From assembly GCA_017431365.1 (NCBI GenBank), contig JAFRLF010000135.1, positions 1 through 61,572 on the forward strand: DNA of 61,572 nt, in the 5' to 3' direction. The notes below the pieces were generated by a model. It worked only from the letters and a program-made list of their open reading frames with translations, made no database searches and was not told where the DNA came from. Positions 8,109 to 16,433 of this stretch are shown in pieces (position 1 is the stretch's first letter; each line of letters opens with the position of its first letter). The translations under genes and the position numbers were made by a program. This DNA comes from Clostridia bacterium. Lineage in GTDB: Bacteria; Bacillota; Clostridia; Christensenellales; Aristaeellaceae.

Positions 8109-9731
8109 TCAGAGGCCCCACTTTTCAGCGATTGCCTTATACTGCTCCGTGTAGTACGCGGCCAGCTCGTCGATGCCGGCGTCGGTCAGTTCATCCCGGC
8201 ACTGCTCCATAATCGCGATGGCTTCCTCCTCAGTCGATGCGTAGATAGCGTTGGCCAGGGCGGTCATCGCGATGTCCTCGCAGGAAGTCTTCGTGGCGGG
8301 CAGCAGGGAGTCCGTGGGCAGGACAATCAGATCAAAAGCGCCGCTGTCGTAGAAGGTAGGCCGCAGGAGCGTATCCTTGATGGTCTTCCACTTATCAACA
8401 TTGCTCTGATCATACCAGTAATACGTGCCGTCTTCCAGAGGCTCGACACCGGCGCTCATCACGTACAGCGCCTGGCCGCCCAGCATCTGAACAGCTTCCC
8501 AGTCGAACGTGGAGGTATCGGTCGTGATCTGAGCCACCTTTTCAGGCGTGTATTCCCAGGAGCCGTCTTCGTAGACGTTCCAGACAGAACCTTCTTCGTT
8601 CGGCAGGCCATAGCCCACAAGGCGGGTACCCTTGTCTGTATTCTCGAAATCAAACCACTTCAGGATTCCGTTGACATCAGTCGCATGATCCGTGATGATG
8701 GCGCGGCTGCCGTTGGTGTTTTTAAAGTTGTAGGTCGGGGTGATGCCTTCGGGCGCCACATTCACGTGATAGTAGCGCATGTTCTCCGTATAAGCATCGC
8801 CATAGATGCCGTTCCACTTCTCATGGCCATAGGTGCCGCAGATCCACCAGTTGCCCACAAAGGCTGCATAGCGCTCGTTCGTCACGCGGTCGCCAAATTC
8901 CTGGCTGGTCATGGAGAAGATGTCCGGATCCAGCAGCCCGTCGCGATTGACCTGGTTGAGGAACTTGACCATCTCCATGGCCTCGTCTGTGAAGGGCCAG
9001 TAGGTCATGTTGTTCTCTTCATCATAGGACCAAAACTTCTTGATTCCCCACATGGACAGCCACGTACGCATCACAGAGTACGAGGAATCCTTGTATCCGC
9101 CGAAGGCGTAGGTCTTCTCACCGCTGGCATTCTCCGGATGATTGGCGATCATCTGCTTGACGGCCTCGTAATAAGCCTCAGGCGTGCTCACATCCGGTTC
9201 ACCGATCTCAACATACCAGTCATAGCGGACCTGGGGGGCGTAGTCCGCCCACTGCGACATGCCCCAGCTGTTCGCCAAGCACATCAGGCGGCCATTATCA
9301 TCGTACAGACGGGGCAAATACTTGCCGTAGCGTTTAACGATATTGGGCGTGTTCTCTTCGTTGACCAGATCCGTCAGATCTACCGCGCGGCCCTGTTCGA
9401 TCCACGGCGCCGCGTTGGCAATCGAGCAAAGGACGACGTCCGGGTACTCGTTTGACGCCGCCATCATACCCAAGCGCTCGGTAGCGTCGTTGTCATAGAC
9501 CAGTAGCGTGATGTCCACGTTGAAGTTGTCCACCAGATAGTCATGCATCTGAGCGGCATACTTCGCCACTGTGTCAGGATTGTCGTTCCCCATATATGCC
9601 GTGAACTTGATCGTCTCGTCCGGAATTTCCCATCCGAACATGTTGACCTTGCCCTCAGTGCCTTCTGCCATCGCGGGAACAAGGCAGAGAAGCATCAGCA
9701 CGGTCAGAACCAGAGCCAATGTGCGTTTCAT
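8109..9731 (-). CDS. Extracellular solute-binding protein (LplA type)
   Basis: A 540-residue secreted sugar-binding protein of the LplA/family 1 type, the capture component of the importer encoded downstream. The N-terminus is a clear signal peptide (MKRTLALVLTVLMLLCLVPAMA) with a signal-peptidase I-like AMA|EG site near residue 22. No lipobox is present: the only Cys in the leader is preceded by MLL. This is unusual for a Gram-positive binding protein, which is normally lipid-anchored. The ATG at 9731 is supported by GGAGG about 10 bp upstream; a further in-frame ATG at 9746 is less well placed. It lies 56 bp after the ArsR-type regulator gene. Confidence 0.92.
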   Translation of the reverse strand: MKRTLALVLTVLMLLCLVPAMAEGTEGKVNMFGWEIPDETIKFTAYMGNDNPDTVAKYAAQMHDYLVDNFNVDITLLVYDNDATERLGMMAASNEYPDVVLCSIANAAPWIEQGRAVDLTDLVNEENTPNIVKRYGKYLPRLYDDNGRLMCLANSWGMSQWADYAPQVRYDWYVEIGEPDVSTPEAYYEAVKQMIANHPENASGEKTYAFGGYKDSSYSVMRTWLSMWGIKKFWSYDEENNMTYWPFTDEAMEMVKFLNQVNRDGLLDPDIFSMTSQEFGDRVTNERYAAFVGNWWICGTYGHEKWNGIYGDAYTENMRYYHVNVAPEGITPTYNFKNTNGSRAIITDHATDVNGILKWFDFENTDKGTRLVGYGLPNEEGSVWNVYEDGSWEYTPEKVAQITTDTSTFDWEAVQMLGGQALYVMSAGVEPLEDGTYYWYDQSNVDKWKTIKDTLLRPTFYDSGAFDLIVLPTDSLLPATKTSCEDIAMTALANAIYASTEEEAIAIMEQCRDELTDAGIDELAAYYTEQYKAIAEKWGL

Positions 9732-9787
9732 GATTCCTACCTCCATCTACATATAATATATAATCACGCGGCTTACCGCCTGTGTGA

Positions 9788-10699
9788 TTACACCTGTTTG
9801 TCCGACGCCACGGTCGTAAAGAGAATGTGCTGGTCGTAATCTCCATACCCACGACCGAAAATCGTCAGGCCACCAGCATTGGCCGCGTCCGCCGGACTGC
9901 TCATGCGCAGGCGAAAGTCCTTTCGCATCGCCGCGTTTACCTGACGCACCGTGACAGATGAAACCGGTCGGCCGTTGATATAGGTGCCGCTGTCGTCAAG
10001 AACCAACTGGACAAGCTCACCATACTGGGAATTATTCCCCACCGAGACCCATTGCGGCGTATAGACGCCCCGACGATCTCCATAACAGCCTGGACTCGTC
10101 CAATAGCCGAGCTTCAAACCGTTGAGCTCGAAATAGATATCAGAGGGCCAATCCATCGCGTATCCCGGGGCTTCCGAACACAGTTCGGCCTGGATGCGTA
10201 TCCCATCCAGCTGCTCATCCTCGTTTAGATAATTTGGAATGGCATACTCGACAAATCCGTGACCAAACCATACGACCGCAGCCTGAAACCGCCGCGGATC
10301 GGAAAAAACGCGTACATCGTCGATATATCCAATGCTGTCGTCACGCGTACTGATGCCGCAAGTCGGCGTCACTTCCCAGTCCGTATAGCTGCCTACAGGA
10401 ATTTCCAGCGTATTGATCTTGGGGAAAGGACGAACGTGCGGAAATTCCAGTACGAATCCACTTTGTATCAGGCGGCACACTTTCTGCATGCCATGCGACG
10501 CCGGCAGCAGCTCCGTGCGGACAATCTGCGCATCTTCAAGGAGCCTGATGTGCCGGGCGACGATCGAAGGCGACAGGCCAAGTTGGTCTGAAAGTTCACG
10601 AATATTCAGATTCCCTTCCCCAAGCCTCTCCACGATTTGAAGACGTGTTTTAGAAGCTAATGCCTCAAAAAACGGGAATGAGTTCCGCGTCACATGCAT
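9788..10699 (-). CDS. ArsR-type winged-helix regulator with large C-terminal domain
   Basis: A 303-residue regulator. Residues 8-75 form an ArsR-like winged helix: LASKTRLQIVERLGEGNLNI is helices 1-2, and LSDQLGLSPSIVARHIRLL is the recognition helix-turn-helix. The remaining 215 residues are rich in aromatic residues and beta strands and may bind a ligand; I do not recognise the fold. It is the first gene of the importer operon, so it probably controls uptake of the transported sugar and its own synthesis. A perfect consensus promoter lies 50 bp upstream of its start. Such ArsR-plus-sensor proteins are seen next to Lpl-type importers in related Firmicutes. Confidence 0.78.
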   Translation of the reverse strand: MHVTRNSFPFFEALASKTRLQIVERLGEGNLNIRELSDQLGLSPSIVARHIRLLEDAQIVRTELLPASHGMQKVCRLIQSGFVLEFPHVRPFPKINTLEIPVGSYTDWEVTPTCGISTRDDSIGYIDDVRVFSDPRRFQAAVVWFGHGFVEYAIPNYLNEDEQLDGIRIQAELCSEAPGYAMDWPSDIYFELNGLKLGYWTSPGCYGDRRGVYTPQWVSVGNNSQYGELVQLVLDDSGTYINGRPVSSVTVRQVNAAMRKDFRLRMSSPADAANAGGLTIFGRGYGDYDQHILFTTVASDKQV

Positions 10700-10748
10700 G
10701 ATTTATCCCTTCATTCCCCACGATATTTATCTAATCTTAACACTACTT

Positions 10749-10777
10749 ATTATAATCATCCCCATTTCAGTTGTCAA
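10749..10777 (-). promoter_or_regulatory. Perfect consensus sigma-A promoter of the ArsR/sugar importer operon
   Basis: On the minus strand TTGACA (10777-10772), a 17-bp spacer and TATAAT (10754-10749) match the consensus exactly. Transcription would start near 10742, about 40 nt before the regulator gene. Such a strong promoter in front of a regulated operon implies that repression limits it. Confidence 0.85.
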
Positions 10778-10998
10778 TACAGACAAAACCCGTTGACTTG
10801 GATACAATTGCTTTTCATGACCGTCAAGTTCATGTTAAACATTCACTGCACGTCAGACGTCATGAAACAGCGCTTTAATTCACCTATGAGTTCAGTTAAG
10901 TCTTGTTTATTAACAAACTTTTAATAATTCATTTGTCTTTTCATTCCTATATCGTTAGCGCTGAAGTTTTCCATATCCTAATTCTCCTCATACAAAGC
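10778..10998. other. AT-rich intergenic spacer
   Basis: This part of the 369-bp gap between the ArsR-type gene and the SH3 gene is clearly AT-rich compared with its surroundings. I see no reading frame with a ribosome site and no further clear repeat apart from the flanking promoter and hairpin. Confidence 0.5.
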
Positions 10999-11032
10999 GG
11001 CGGCCTTACAGCTTTCTCGCCGCAAGGCCGCC
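10999..11032. terminator. Bidirectional hairpin after SH3 protein gene
   Basis: GGCGGCCTT (10999-11007) and AAGGCCGCC (11024-11032) form a perfect 9-bp stem. On the plus strand it is followed by TTCCTGTTTTCTTTT. On the minus strand, downstream of the SH3 gene, the tail is GCTTTG. Confidence 0.6.
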
Positions 11033-11068
11033 TTCCTGTTTTCTTTTAGCGTTTGTTGACGCCATCTG

Positions 11069-11554
11069 TTATTTGATCGCCGCGTACTTGGAAGACACCC
11101 AACCGGTGGTGCCGTTGTAGTTGATCCTGTACCACGTGACCCCGCGGTCGTCCTTTTTGCTCTCGTTCATGTACTTCGCCGTCGCACCCTTCGGCATCAC
11201 GCCCACCGACTTGTAGTCAAGCCCCGCTCCCGTGCGGATGTTCGCGTCGCCGCTCGTGACGACCTTCTTTTCCGCGCTGCCGCCGTCCTTGGTGTAGCTG
11301 GAGCAGATCCAGCCATTCTTGCCGCTGTAGTTCACATGGTACCACGTCTTGCCGTTTGTCGCCTTCGCCGTCTCGTCGACGCTCAGCGTCACGCCGCTGG
11401 GCACGCATCCCTGCGTCGCGTACTCCGTGCCGGGGCCGGTGCGCAGGTTCACGGACGCTGTCGTGGTGACGGAGAACGCTGCCAATGCCGACACGCTGAA
11501 CAGGGCGATCAGGGCTGCCATCATCAGGGATATCACTTTCACGAAACGCTTCAT
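11069..11554 (-). CDS. Secreted protein with two bacterial SH3 domains
   Basis: A 161-residue exported protein. Residues 1-25 are a signal peptide ending SALA. Two SH3b (SH3_3) domains follow: about 28-90, with ASVNLRTGPGTEYA, and about 95-160, with ANIRTGAGLDYKSVGVMPKG. The repeated W[YF]+(H/R)(V/I)NY+G..GW pattern is typical of cell-wall binding SH3b modules. There is no catalytic domain, so it probably acts as a wall-binding adaptor or ligand sensor. Standing alone, it is flanked by its own hairpin downstream. A GGAGG-like site precedes the ATG. Confidence 0.9.
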   Translation of the reverse strand: MKRFVKVISLMMAALIALFSVSALAAFSVTTTASVNLRTGPGTEYATQGCVPSGVTLSVDETAKATNGKTWYHVNYSGKNGWICSSYTKDGGSAEKKVVTSGDANIRTGAGLDYKSVGVMPKGATAKYMNESKKDDRGVTWYRINYNGTTGWVSSKYAAIK

Positions 11555-11731
11555 TGTCTTTTCCTCCTTGCCTTTCCGGCTCGTTTGTTTTCCGTTTACG
11601 TGCTGAGTATAGCATCCCTTCTGTCACACAACCGTCACATCAAAAATGACGCGCTTTCTTCCCTTTATCATTTCAATATTGTGTGATATACTCTCCGTAA
11701 ATGGATCCTGACACGACGGGAGGGCGCCCGA

Positions 11732-13006
11732 ATGAAGCCGCAGGATTTTCAACGCTTCGACATGAAAAGGCCGCCGATGCGCACAGCGTGGTACCTTCGC
11801 CCGCTGACGTTTCTTTTAAGCGCGCCCGCCGTCCTGAAGCACCGGACGCGGATCGTCAAAACAGGCGTCGAGGCGCTGAAACCGCCGTACATCCTTCTGT
11901 GCAACCACAACGCCTTTCTCGACTTCAAAGTCGCGACGATGGCGATCTTCCCCCACAGGGCCAACTATATCGTCGCCATCGACGGGTTTATCGGCCGGGA
12001 ATGGCTGCTGCGCCGCGTGGGATGCATCTGCAAGCGCAAGTTTACACAGGATCTCATGCTGATGCGCCAGATCAAGCGCGTCCTCCAGAACGGCGACGTG
12101 TGCGTCATCTACCCTGAAGCGCGCTATTCTCTGTGCGGTACGACGGCGGTGCTGCCCGAATCTCTGGGCAAGCTGTGCAAGGCCATGGGCGTGCCGGTCG
12201 TGACGCTGATCTGCCACGGGCATCACATCAATTCGCCGTTCTGGAACCTGCACCCGCGCGGCGTCAAGCCGACAGAAGCCGAACTGACCGTCCTCTTGAC
12301 GCCCGAAGACCTGAAAAAGACGTCGGCTGATGAAATCAACGCCCGTCTGGTCAAGGCCTTTCAGTACGACGAATACGCCTGGCAAAGGGCGCACGGCGTC
12401 CGCGTGCGCTATCCAAAGCGCGCAGAGGGCCTTGAAAAGGTACTGTATCAGTGCCCGCGCTGCCGCGCCGAGTACCGCATGGCCTCTGAGGGCGCGGTCC
12501 TCTACTGCGCGGCGTGCGGCAAGCGCTGGCAGTATCAGGAAGATGGCGCGCTGCGCGCCGAGGACGGCGCGACCGAGTTTTCACACATCCCGTCGTGGTA
12601 CGAATGGGAGCGCGCGAACGTACGCGCCGAGGTCGAAGCGGGTACCTACGATTCGGGAGAACTCCGGGTGTCGGTCGACTCGCTGCCGAACGCAAAGCGC
12701 TTTATCCCGCTGGGCGAAGGCACGCTGAGGCACGACATGCGCGGCTTTACGGTGCGCGTCACTGACCCCGACGGCGACCCGCACGAGATGGTCAAGCCCG
12801 TCGAATCGCTGTATTCCTGCCACATCGAATACGAGTACCTCGGCAAATACGGCGACTGCGTCGATCTGAACACGCTGGAGGACACGTGGTACATCTACCC
12901 ACGCGGGCGCGATTTTTCCGTCACGAAAATGGCCCTGGCCACCGAAGAATTGTATCAGAAATGGCGTCGGGACACGGGCCGGCCGAGTCTGCCAGGCATG
13001 GCGTGA
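11732..13006 (+). CDS. PlsC-like acyltransferase with zinc ribbon and C-terminal extension
   Basis: A 424-residue protein whose first 220 residues are a 1-acyl-sn-glycerol-3-phosphate acyltransferase (PlsC/LPLAT) domain. The catalytic HX4D is NHNAFLD (His59, Asp64), and YPEAR at 127-131 matches the acyl acceptor-binding motif III. It probably acylates lysophosphatidate or a related glycerolipid at the membrane face. Residues 241-262 form a zinc ribbon (CPRC and CAAC), followed by 160 residues I do not recognise. Standard PlsC enzymes are about 240 residues, so this extension is notable. GGGAGGG stands 7 bp before the ATG. Confidence 0.82.
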   Translation: MKPQDFQRFDMKRPPMRTAWYLRPLTFLLSAPAVLKHRTRIVKTGVEALKPPYILLCNHNAFLDFKVATMAIFPHRANYIVAIDGFIGREWLLRRVGCICKRKFTQDLMLMRQIKRVLQNGDVCVIYPEARYSLCGTTAVLPESLGKLCKAMGVPVVTLICHGHHINSPFWNLHPRGVKPTEAELTVLLTPEDLKKTSADEINARLVKAFQYDEYAWQRAHGVRVRYPKRAEGLEKVLYQCPRCRAEYRMASEGAVLYCAACGKRWQYQEDGALRAEDGATEFSHIPSWYEWERANVRAEVEAGTYDSGELRVSVDSLPNAKRFIPLGEGTLRHDMRGFTVRVTDPDGDPHEMVKPVESLYSCHIEYEYLGKYGDCVDLNTLEDTWYIYPRGRDFSVTKMALATEELYQKWRRDTGRPSLPGMA

Positions 13007-13013
13007 AGAATGA

Positions 13014-13038
13014 AGCGCGCTTGCGCGCTCCGCGTTTT
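13014..13038 (+). terminator. Intrinsic terminator after the acyltransferase gene
   Basis: AGCGCGC (13014-13020) pairs with GCGCGCT (13023-13029); CCGCG then TTTTT follow. It separates the acyltransferase gene from dnaB. Confidence 0.6.
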
Positions 13039-13060
13039 TCGTATACAATAGGAAAGAGAC

Positions 13061-14431
13061 ATGAGTAAAGACGAGGTTCAGACTATGGAACAGAGACAAT
13101 CCGACGGACGGACGCCCCCACACCATCTGGAAGCCGAGCGCTCGGTGCTGGGCTCCATGATGCAGTCCAGCGAGGCCGTCATGCTGGCCATCGAATCCCT
13201 GCGCGACATCGACTTTTACGACCCCGCGCACAGGGAGATCTTCGACGCCATGTCGCGCATCTCGGCGCAGGGACGTCCGGTGGACCTCGTGACCCTGCAC
13301 GAGGAGCTGTCGCGCAAGGGCACGCTCGAGGGCGTGGGCGGTCTGGACTATCTGATCACGCTGAACCAGTTCGTCCCGACGACAGCCAACGTCGGCGCGT
13401 ATATCCGCATCGTCGACGAAAAGGCCACCTTGCGGCGGCTGATCGAAGCGGCGTCCGGCATCTCGCAGGCCTGTTACTCGGGCGAAGAGGAGACGCCCGT
13501 CATCCTGGCCGCCGCCGAAAAGAGCATATACGACATCACCATGCGCAAGGGCGGAGAGACCCTCGCCCCCATTCACACCATCACAACGGCCGCCTTCGAG
13601 CACATGGAGCGCCTCGAAAAGAACCGCGGCAAGCTCGACGGCGTCGCCACCGGGTTCACGGACCTGGACCGCGTGCTGACTGGCATGCACGCGGGCGAGT
13701 TTTTGCTGCTGGCGGCCCGCCCTTCCATGGGAAAGACCAGTATCGGCATGAACATCGTCGCCAACGCAGCGATACGCGGTCAGGCGAAATGCGCCGTGTT
13801 TTCGCTGGAAATGCCGGCCGAACAGCTGGTCATGCGCCTGCTCTGCTCCCAGGCCAACGTGGATATGCAGCTCGCCCGCCGCGGCCAGCTCACGATGGAC
13901 GACTGGAGCCGCCTGGCGGACGCCCTCGTGACCCTGGCTCAGGCGCCCATATACATCGACTCCACCAGCGCCATAACCGTCCCCGAGGTGCGCTCCAAGG
14001 CGCGGCGGCTGCAGATGGAGCACGGCCTGGACTTTATCCTCATCGACTACCTGAGCCTCATGACCGCCACGGGGCGCAACAACTCTCGCCAGGAGGAAGT
14101 CAGCTCCATCTCCCGTTCGCTGAAGGCCCTGGCCCAGGAACTGAAGATCCCCGTGCTCGTGTTGCAGCAGCTCTCCCGCGCCAACACCGCGCGCTCGGAC
14201 CACAGGCCCGTGCTCAGCGACATCCGCGACTCGGGCGCCATCGAGCAGGACGCGGACGTGGTCATGTTCCTGCACAGAGAGGCCTATTACAACCCCGATA
14301 CCGAAAAGAAAAACGGCGCCGAGCTGATCATCGCCAAACAGCGAAACGGCCCCCTCGGCACGATCGACCTCATATGGAACGCGGCTTACACCAAATTCAC
14401 AGACGACCCCACCAGCACACAGTCGCTGTAA
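13061..14431 (+). CDS. dnaB: Replicative DNA helicase DnaB
   Basis: A 456-residue DnaB-family helicase, the hexameric motor that unwinds DNA ahead of the replication fork. The N-terminal DnaB domain (PPHHLEAERSVLGSMM) is followed by the RecA-like ATPase. Walker A is ARPSMGKTS near residues 222-230, and the Walker B region is DFILIDYLSLM. SRSLKALAQELKIPVL and QLSRANTARSDHRP are typical family motifs. Two starts are possible: the ATG at 13061 (AGGA 7 bp upstream) or the ATG at 13085 (GAGG 8 bp upstream). It precedes scpB by 20 bp, so replication and chromosome-segregation functions are paired. Confidence 0.96.
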   Translation: MSKDEVQTMEQRQSDGRTPPHHLEAERSVLGSMMQSSEAVMLAIESLRDIDFYDPAHREIFDAMSRISAQGRPVDLVTLHEELSRKGTLEGVGGLDYLITLNQFVPTTANVGAYIRIVDEKATLRRLIEAASGISQACYSGEEETPVILAAAEKSIYDITMRKGGETLAPIHTITTAAFEHMERLEKNRGKLDGVATGFTDLDRVLTGMHAGEFLLLAARPSMGKTSIGMNIVANAAIRGQAKCAVFSLEMPAEQLVMRLLCSQANVDMQLARRGQLTMDDWSRLADALVTLAQAPIYIDSTSAITVPEVRSKARRLQMEHGLDFILIDYLSLMTATGRNNSRQEEVSSISRSLKALAQELKIPVLVLQQLSRANTARSDHRPVLSDIRDSGAIEQDADVVMFLHREAYYNPDTEKKNGAELIIAKQRNGPLGTIDLIWNAAYTKFTDDPTSTQSL

Positions 14432-14451
14432 GGCGCTGAAAGGACACGCTC

Positions 14452-14991
14452 ATGGACATGGAAAAACTGCCGGCCGTCATCGAGGCCATACTCTTCGTGG
14501 CGGGCGAGCCGGTCAACGTCGGGGACCTGGCTCACGCGCTGGACATGACGGTATCCGAAATAACGCCCGCGCTGGACAGGCTCCGCGACGAGCTCGACCG
14601 CTCAAACCGCGGCCTGCAGCTCAACCGCTTCGGCATGAGCGTACAGCTGTCCACCCGGCCGGACTACGCGCCGTATATCGAAAGGCTGCTCCAGCCCATA
14701 CAGAAGCAGTCCCTCTCGCAGGCGGCCATGGAGACGCTGTCCATCGTCGCCTACCGCCAGCCGGTCACCAAGGCCGAGATCGAAGCCGTGCGCGGCGTAA
14801 AGTGCGACTACTCCGTCCAGTCCCTGATGAACAAGGGACTGATCGCCGAGGTGGGTCGCCGGGATACCCTCGGCCGGCCCATCGAATACGGCACGACGGA
14901 GGCGTTTCTGAGCCACTTCGGCATAGAAACCCTGGACGATCTGCCCCTTCTGGACATACAAAAGCCCGAGCTTCCGGAACAGGAGATATAA
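14452..14991 (+). CDS. scpB: Segregation and condensation protein B
   Basis: A 179-residue ScpB, the kite subunit that dimerises and binds ScpA on the Smc condensin. The two winged-helix domains are visible: IEAILFVAGEPVNVGDLA at the start, and METLSIVAYRQPVTKAEIE with VRGVKCDYSVQSLMNKGLI near residues 90-130. RRDTLGRPIEYGTTEAFL is the usual ScpB signature. The partner scpA is not adjacent, which is less common; here scpB follows dnaB by 20 bp. Confidence 0.95.
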   Translation: MDMEKLPAVIEAILFVAGEPVNVGDLAHALDMTVSEITPALDRLRDELDRSNRGLQLNRFGMSVQLSTRPDYAPYIERLLQPIQKQSLSQAAMETLSIVAYRQPVTKAEIEAVRGVKCDYSVQSLMNKGLIAEVGRRDTLGRPIEYGTTEAFLSHFGIETLDDLPLLDIQKPELPEQEI

Positions 14992-15014
14992 AAAGAGCCT
15001 GATCTCTCAGGCTC
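14990..15014 (-). terminator. Terminator at scpB/SLOG junction
   Basis: GAGCCTGA (14995-15002) and TCAGGCTC (15007-15014) form a perfect 8-bp stem with a TCTC loop. The minus-strand transcript of the SLOG gene would end in a UUUUUAU tract, making this a good terminator for the leftward cassette. Confidence 0.8.
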
Positions 15015-15027
15015 AGACCACCCAGTT

Positions 15028-15552
15028 TCAGGCAAAGATCCTCACGTCCACCGACCGGCTGCGGGCATAGTCGACGGTCATGGCCGTGCCGCCGGGCTGG
15101 CCGTCGAAGGCCGCGAGCAGCAGGTCGCAGTGGTTCACCAGGTACCTGTTGCGCCGGAAGATGCTGCCCTTTTCATAGTCCCGCGTCATCGTGACGACCC
15201 GGTCCGCCAGGGCCACGAGCCTGTCGTGCCGGCGGCGATAGGCTTCGCCCCACTTTTCCGCCTGACCCTCGTAGGGGCAGACCATCTCCAGCGAGATCCA
15301 GGGATACTTCTCCCTGAGGTCGAGAACGGCCTCCGCGGCGAAGGTGTCGAACCCCATGGCCCCGCCGCTGAGAAATCGGGCGTATCCCTGGCCGATCAGA
15401 TCCTCCAGCGTGCGCGTCAGGCGCTGTTTGAACGCCGCGCAGCGGGAATCCTCCTCGTCAAAACCAAACGCCATTTTCTGAGGCCTGTGTCCTGTAAAGG
15501 CGCAGGTCTTATAGCTGACCGTGCGCCGGACCGGCGCTGCGCTCGCCGCCAT
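15028..15552 (-). CDS. DUF1273/YpsA-like SLOG family protein
   Basis: A 174-residue Rossmann-like protein of the SLOG superfamily (DUF1273/YpsA group), related to DprA and LOG proteins, which bind nucleotides or nucleic acid. Motifs are TGHRP at 20-24 and SGGAMGFD at 62-69, the phosphate-binding glycine motif. The C-terminus GTAMTVDYARSRSV also fits. Its biochemical role is unknown. It is the last gene of the leftward cassette with XRE, ImmA/IrrE and the 88-residue protein, 39 bp after the latter. This context hints at a DNA-damage or stress role, which is inference. Confidence 0.75.
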   Translation of the reverse strand: MAASAAPVRRTVSYKTCAFTGHRPQKMAFGFDEEDSRCAAFKQRLTRTLEDLIGQGYARFLSGGAMGFDTFAAEAVLDLREKYPWISLEMVCPYEGQAEKWGEAYRRRHDRLVALADRVVTMTRDYEKGSIFRRNRYLVNHCDLLLAAFDGQPGGTAMTVDYARSRSVDVRIFA

Positions 15553-15591
15553 ATGATGATCCTTTCTGCCGCGCCTCTTTTGACGCCGCGG

Positions 15592-15858
15592 TCACGCGCG
15601 GCCCTCCACGAACCACCTGAGCCGCCCCTGTATGCCCTCCGGCGTGCCCTCGAGGAACAAAAATCTCTCCTTGCCCTGAATGCGGACGGTATATCTCTGC
15701 CCCTGCCCGCCGGCCTTCAGCGACGGCGCGGGCCGCACCTCCAGGACCCGGTCGATATCATACGTGCGGCCGTCCGTCCAGCGGAGGCGCATCGGCTTCA
15801 CCTTTCCCTCTCTGTCAAAGGTCGCCAGCACGGAGACGTAGACCTTTTCTCCCATCAT
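15592..15858 (-). CDS. Small basic protein of the dinB/ImmA cassette (DUF6504-like pattern)
   Basis: An 88-residue protein of unknown function. It is predicted to be beta-rich and carries the pattern LRWTDGRTYDIDRVLEVR, then GQRYTVRIQGKERFLFLE and a terminal RWFVEGRA. That arrangement of W-DGR-Y-RVLE, RY-V and RWF resembles DUF6504, found beside Y-family polymerase genes in actinobacteria; I infer this by eye and cannot confirm it. GGGAGG precedes the ATG. The gene sits 17 bp after the ImmA/IrrE gene in a probable four-gene operon divergent from dinB. Confidence 0.65.
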   Translation of the reverse strand: MMGEKVYVSVLATFDREGKVKPMRLRWTDGRTYDIDRVLEVRPAPSLKAGGQGQRYTVRIQGKERFLFLEGTPEGIQGRLRWFVEGRA

Positions 15859-15875
15859 GTCACGACCTCCCGCTT

Positions 15876-16418
15876 TCAGAACCGGTTTGCCCGGTCAATG
15901 TCCTTCATAAAGTTGGAACGGGCGTTCAGCGGCGGGATCAGCGCGTAGCCCTGCCTCTTCAGAATGCGGAACTTGAAGTCCAGCAGCTCCGGCGGCACTC
16001 TCAATCGGCTCGCCGCGCCGAAAAAGCTCGTATCCTCGTTGAGCTGCTCCAGGACGGCCTCGTCCGGCAGGGCGTATTCCGCCGCGAAGATGTTCGCCTC
16101 GTACTCGTAGGTGTCGGTCTCGTCAAAGAGGTCAAAGTCATGGAACTGACAGGCGGACACCGCCTCGCTGTGCAGAACCGCGTGCCCCAGCTCATGATAG
16201 AGCACGACCCGCTGTGTCGAACGGCTCAGGTCCGAATTGAGGACGATCAGCCGGATCCGCGCCTTGAGGATAAAAAAGCCCTTGCACGCGTTGCTCATCC
16301 GTCCCATGGATGTGCGCTGCAGCAAAATGCCCAGTTCGTCGCACATTTTTTCCGGAGGCAGGTCCCCGTAGCGGCGTCTCAGATCGGCGACGACGCCTCG
16401 GATGGTCTCAATGGTCAT
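15876..16418 (-). CDS. ImmA/IrrE-family zinc metallopeptidase
   Basis: A 180-residue ImmA/IrrE (COG2856) protease. HELGH at residues 75-79 supplies two zinc ligands and the catalytic glutamate; EANIFAAEYALPD downstream gives the third ligand. Known members cleave a partner XRE-type repressor: ImmA cleaves ImmR in ICEBs1, and IrrE/PprI cleaves DdrO in Deinococcus after DNA damage. Here the XRE gene lies 15 bp upstream on the same strand, so the predicted target is that regulator. No LexA-type site is evident. Confidence 0.9.
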   Translation of the reverse strand: MTIETIRGVVADLRRRYGDLPPEKMCDELGILLQRTSMGRMSNACKGFFILKARIRLIVLNSDLSRSTQRVVLYHELGHAVLHSEAVSACQFHDFDLFDETDTYEYEANIFAAEYALPDEAVLEQLNEDTSFFGAASRLRVPPELLDFKFRILKRQGYALIPPLNARSNFMKDIDRANRF

Positions 16419-16433
16419 ATCTTCCGCCTCCCG

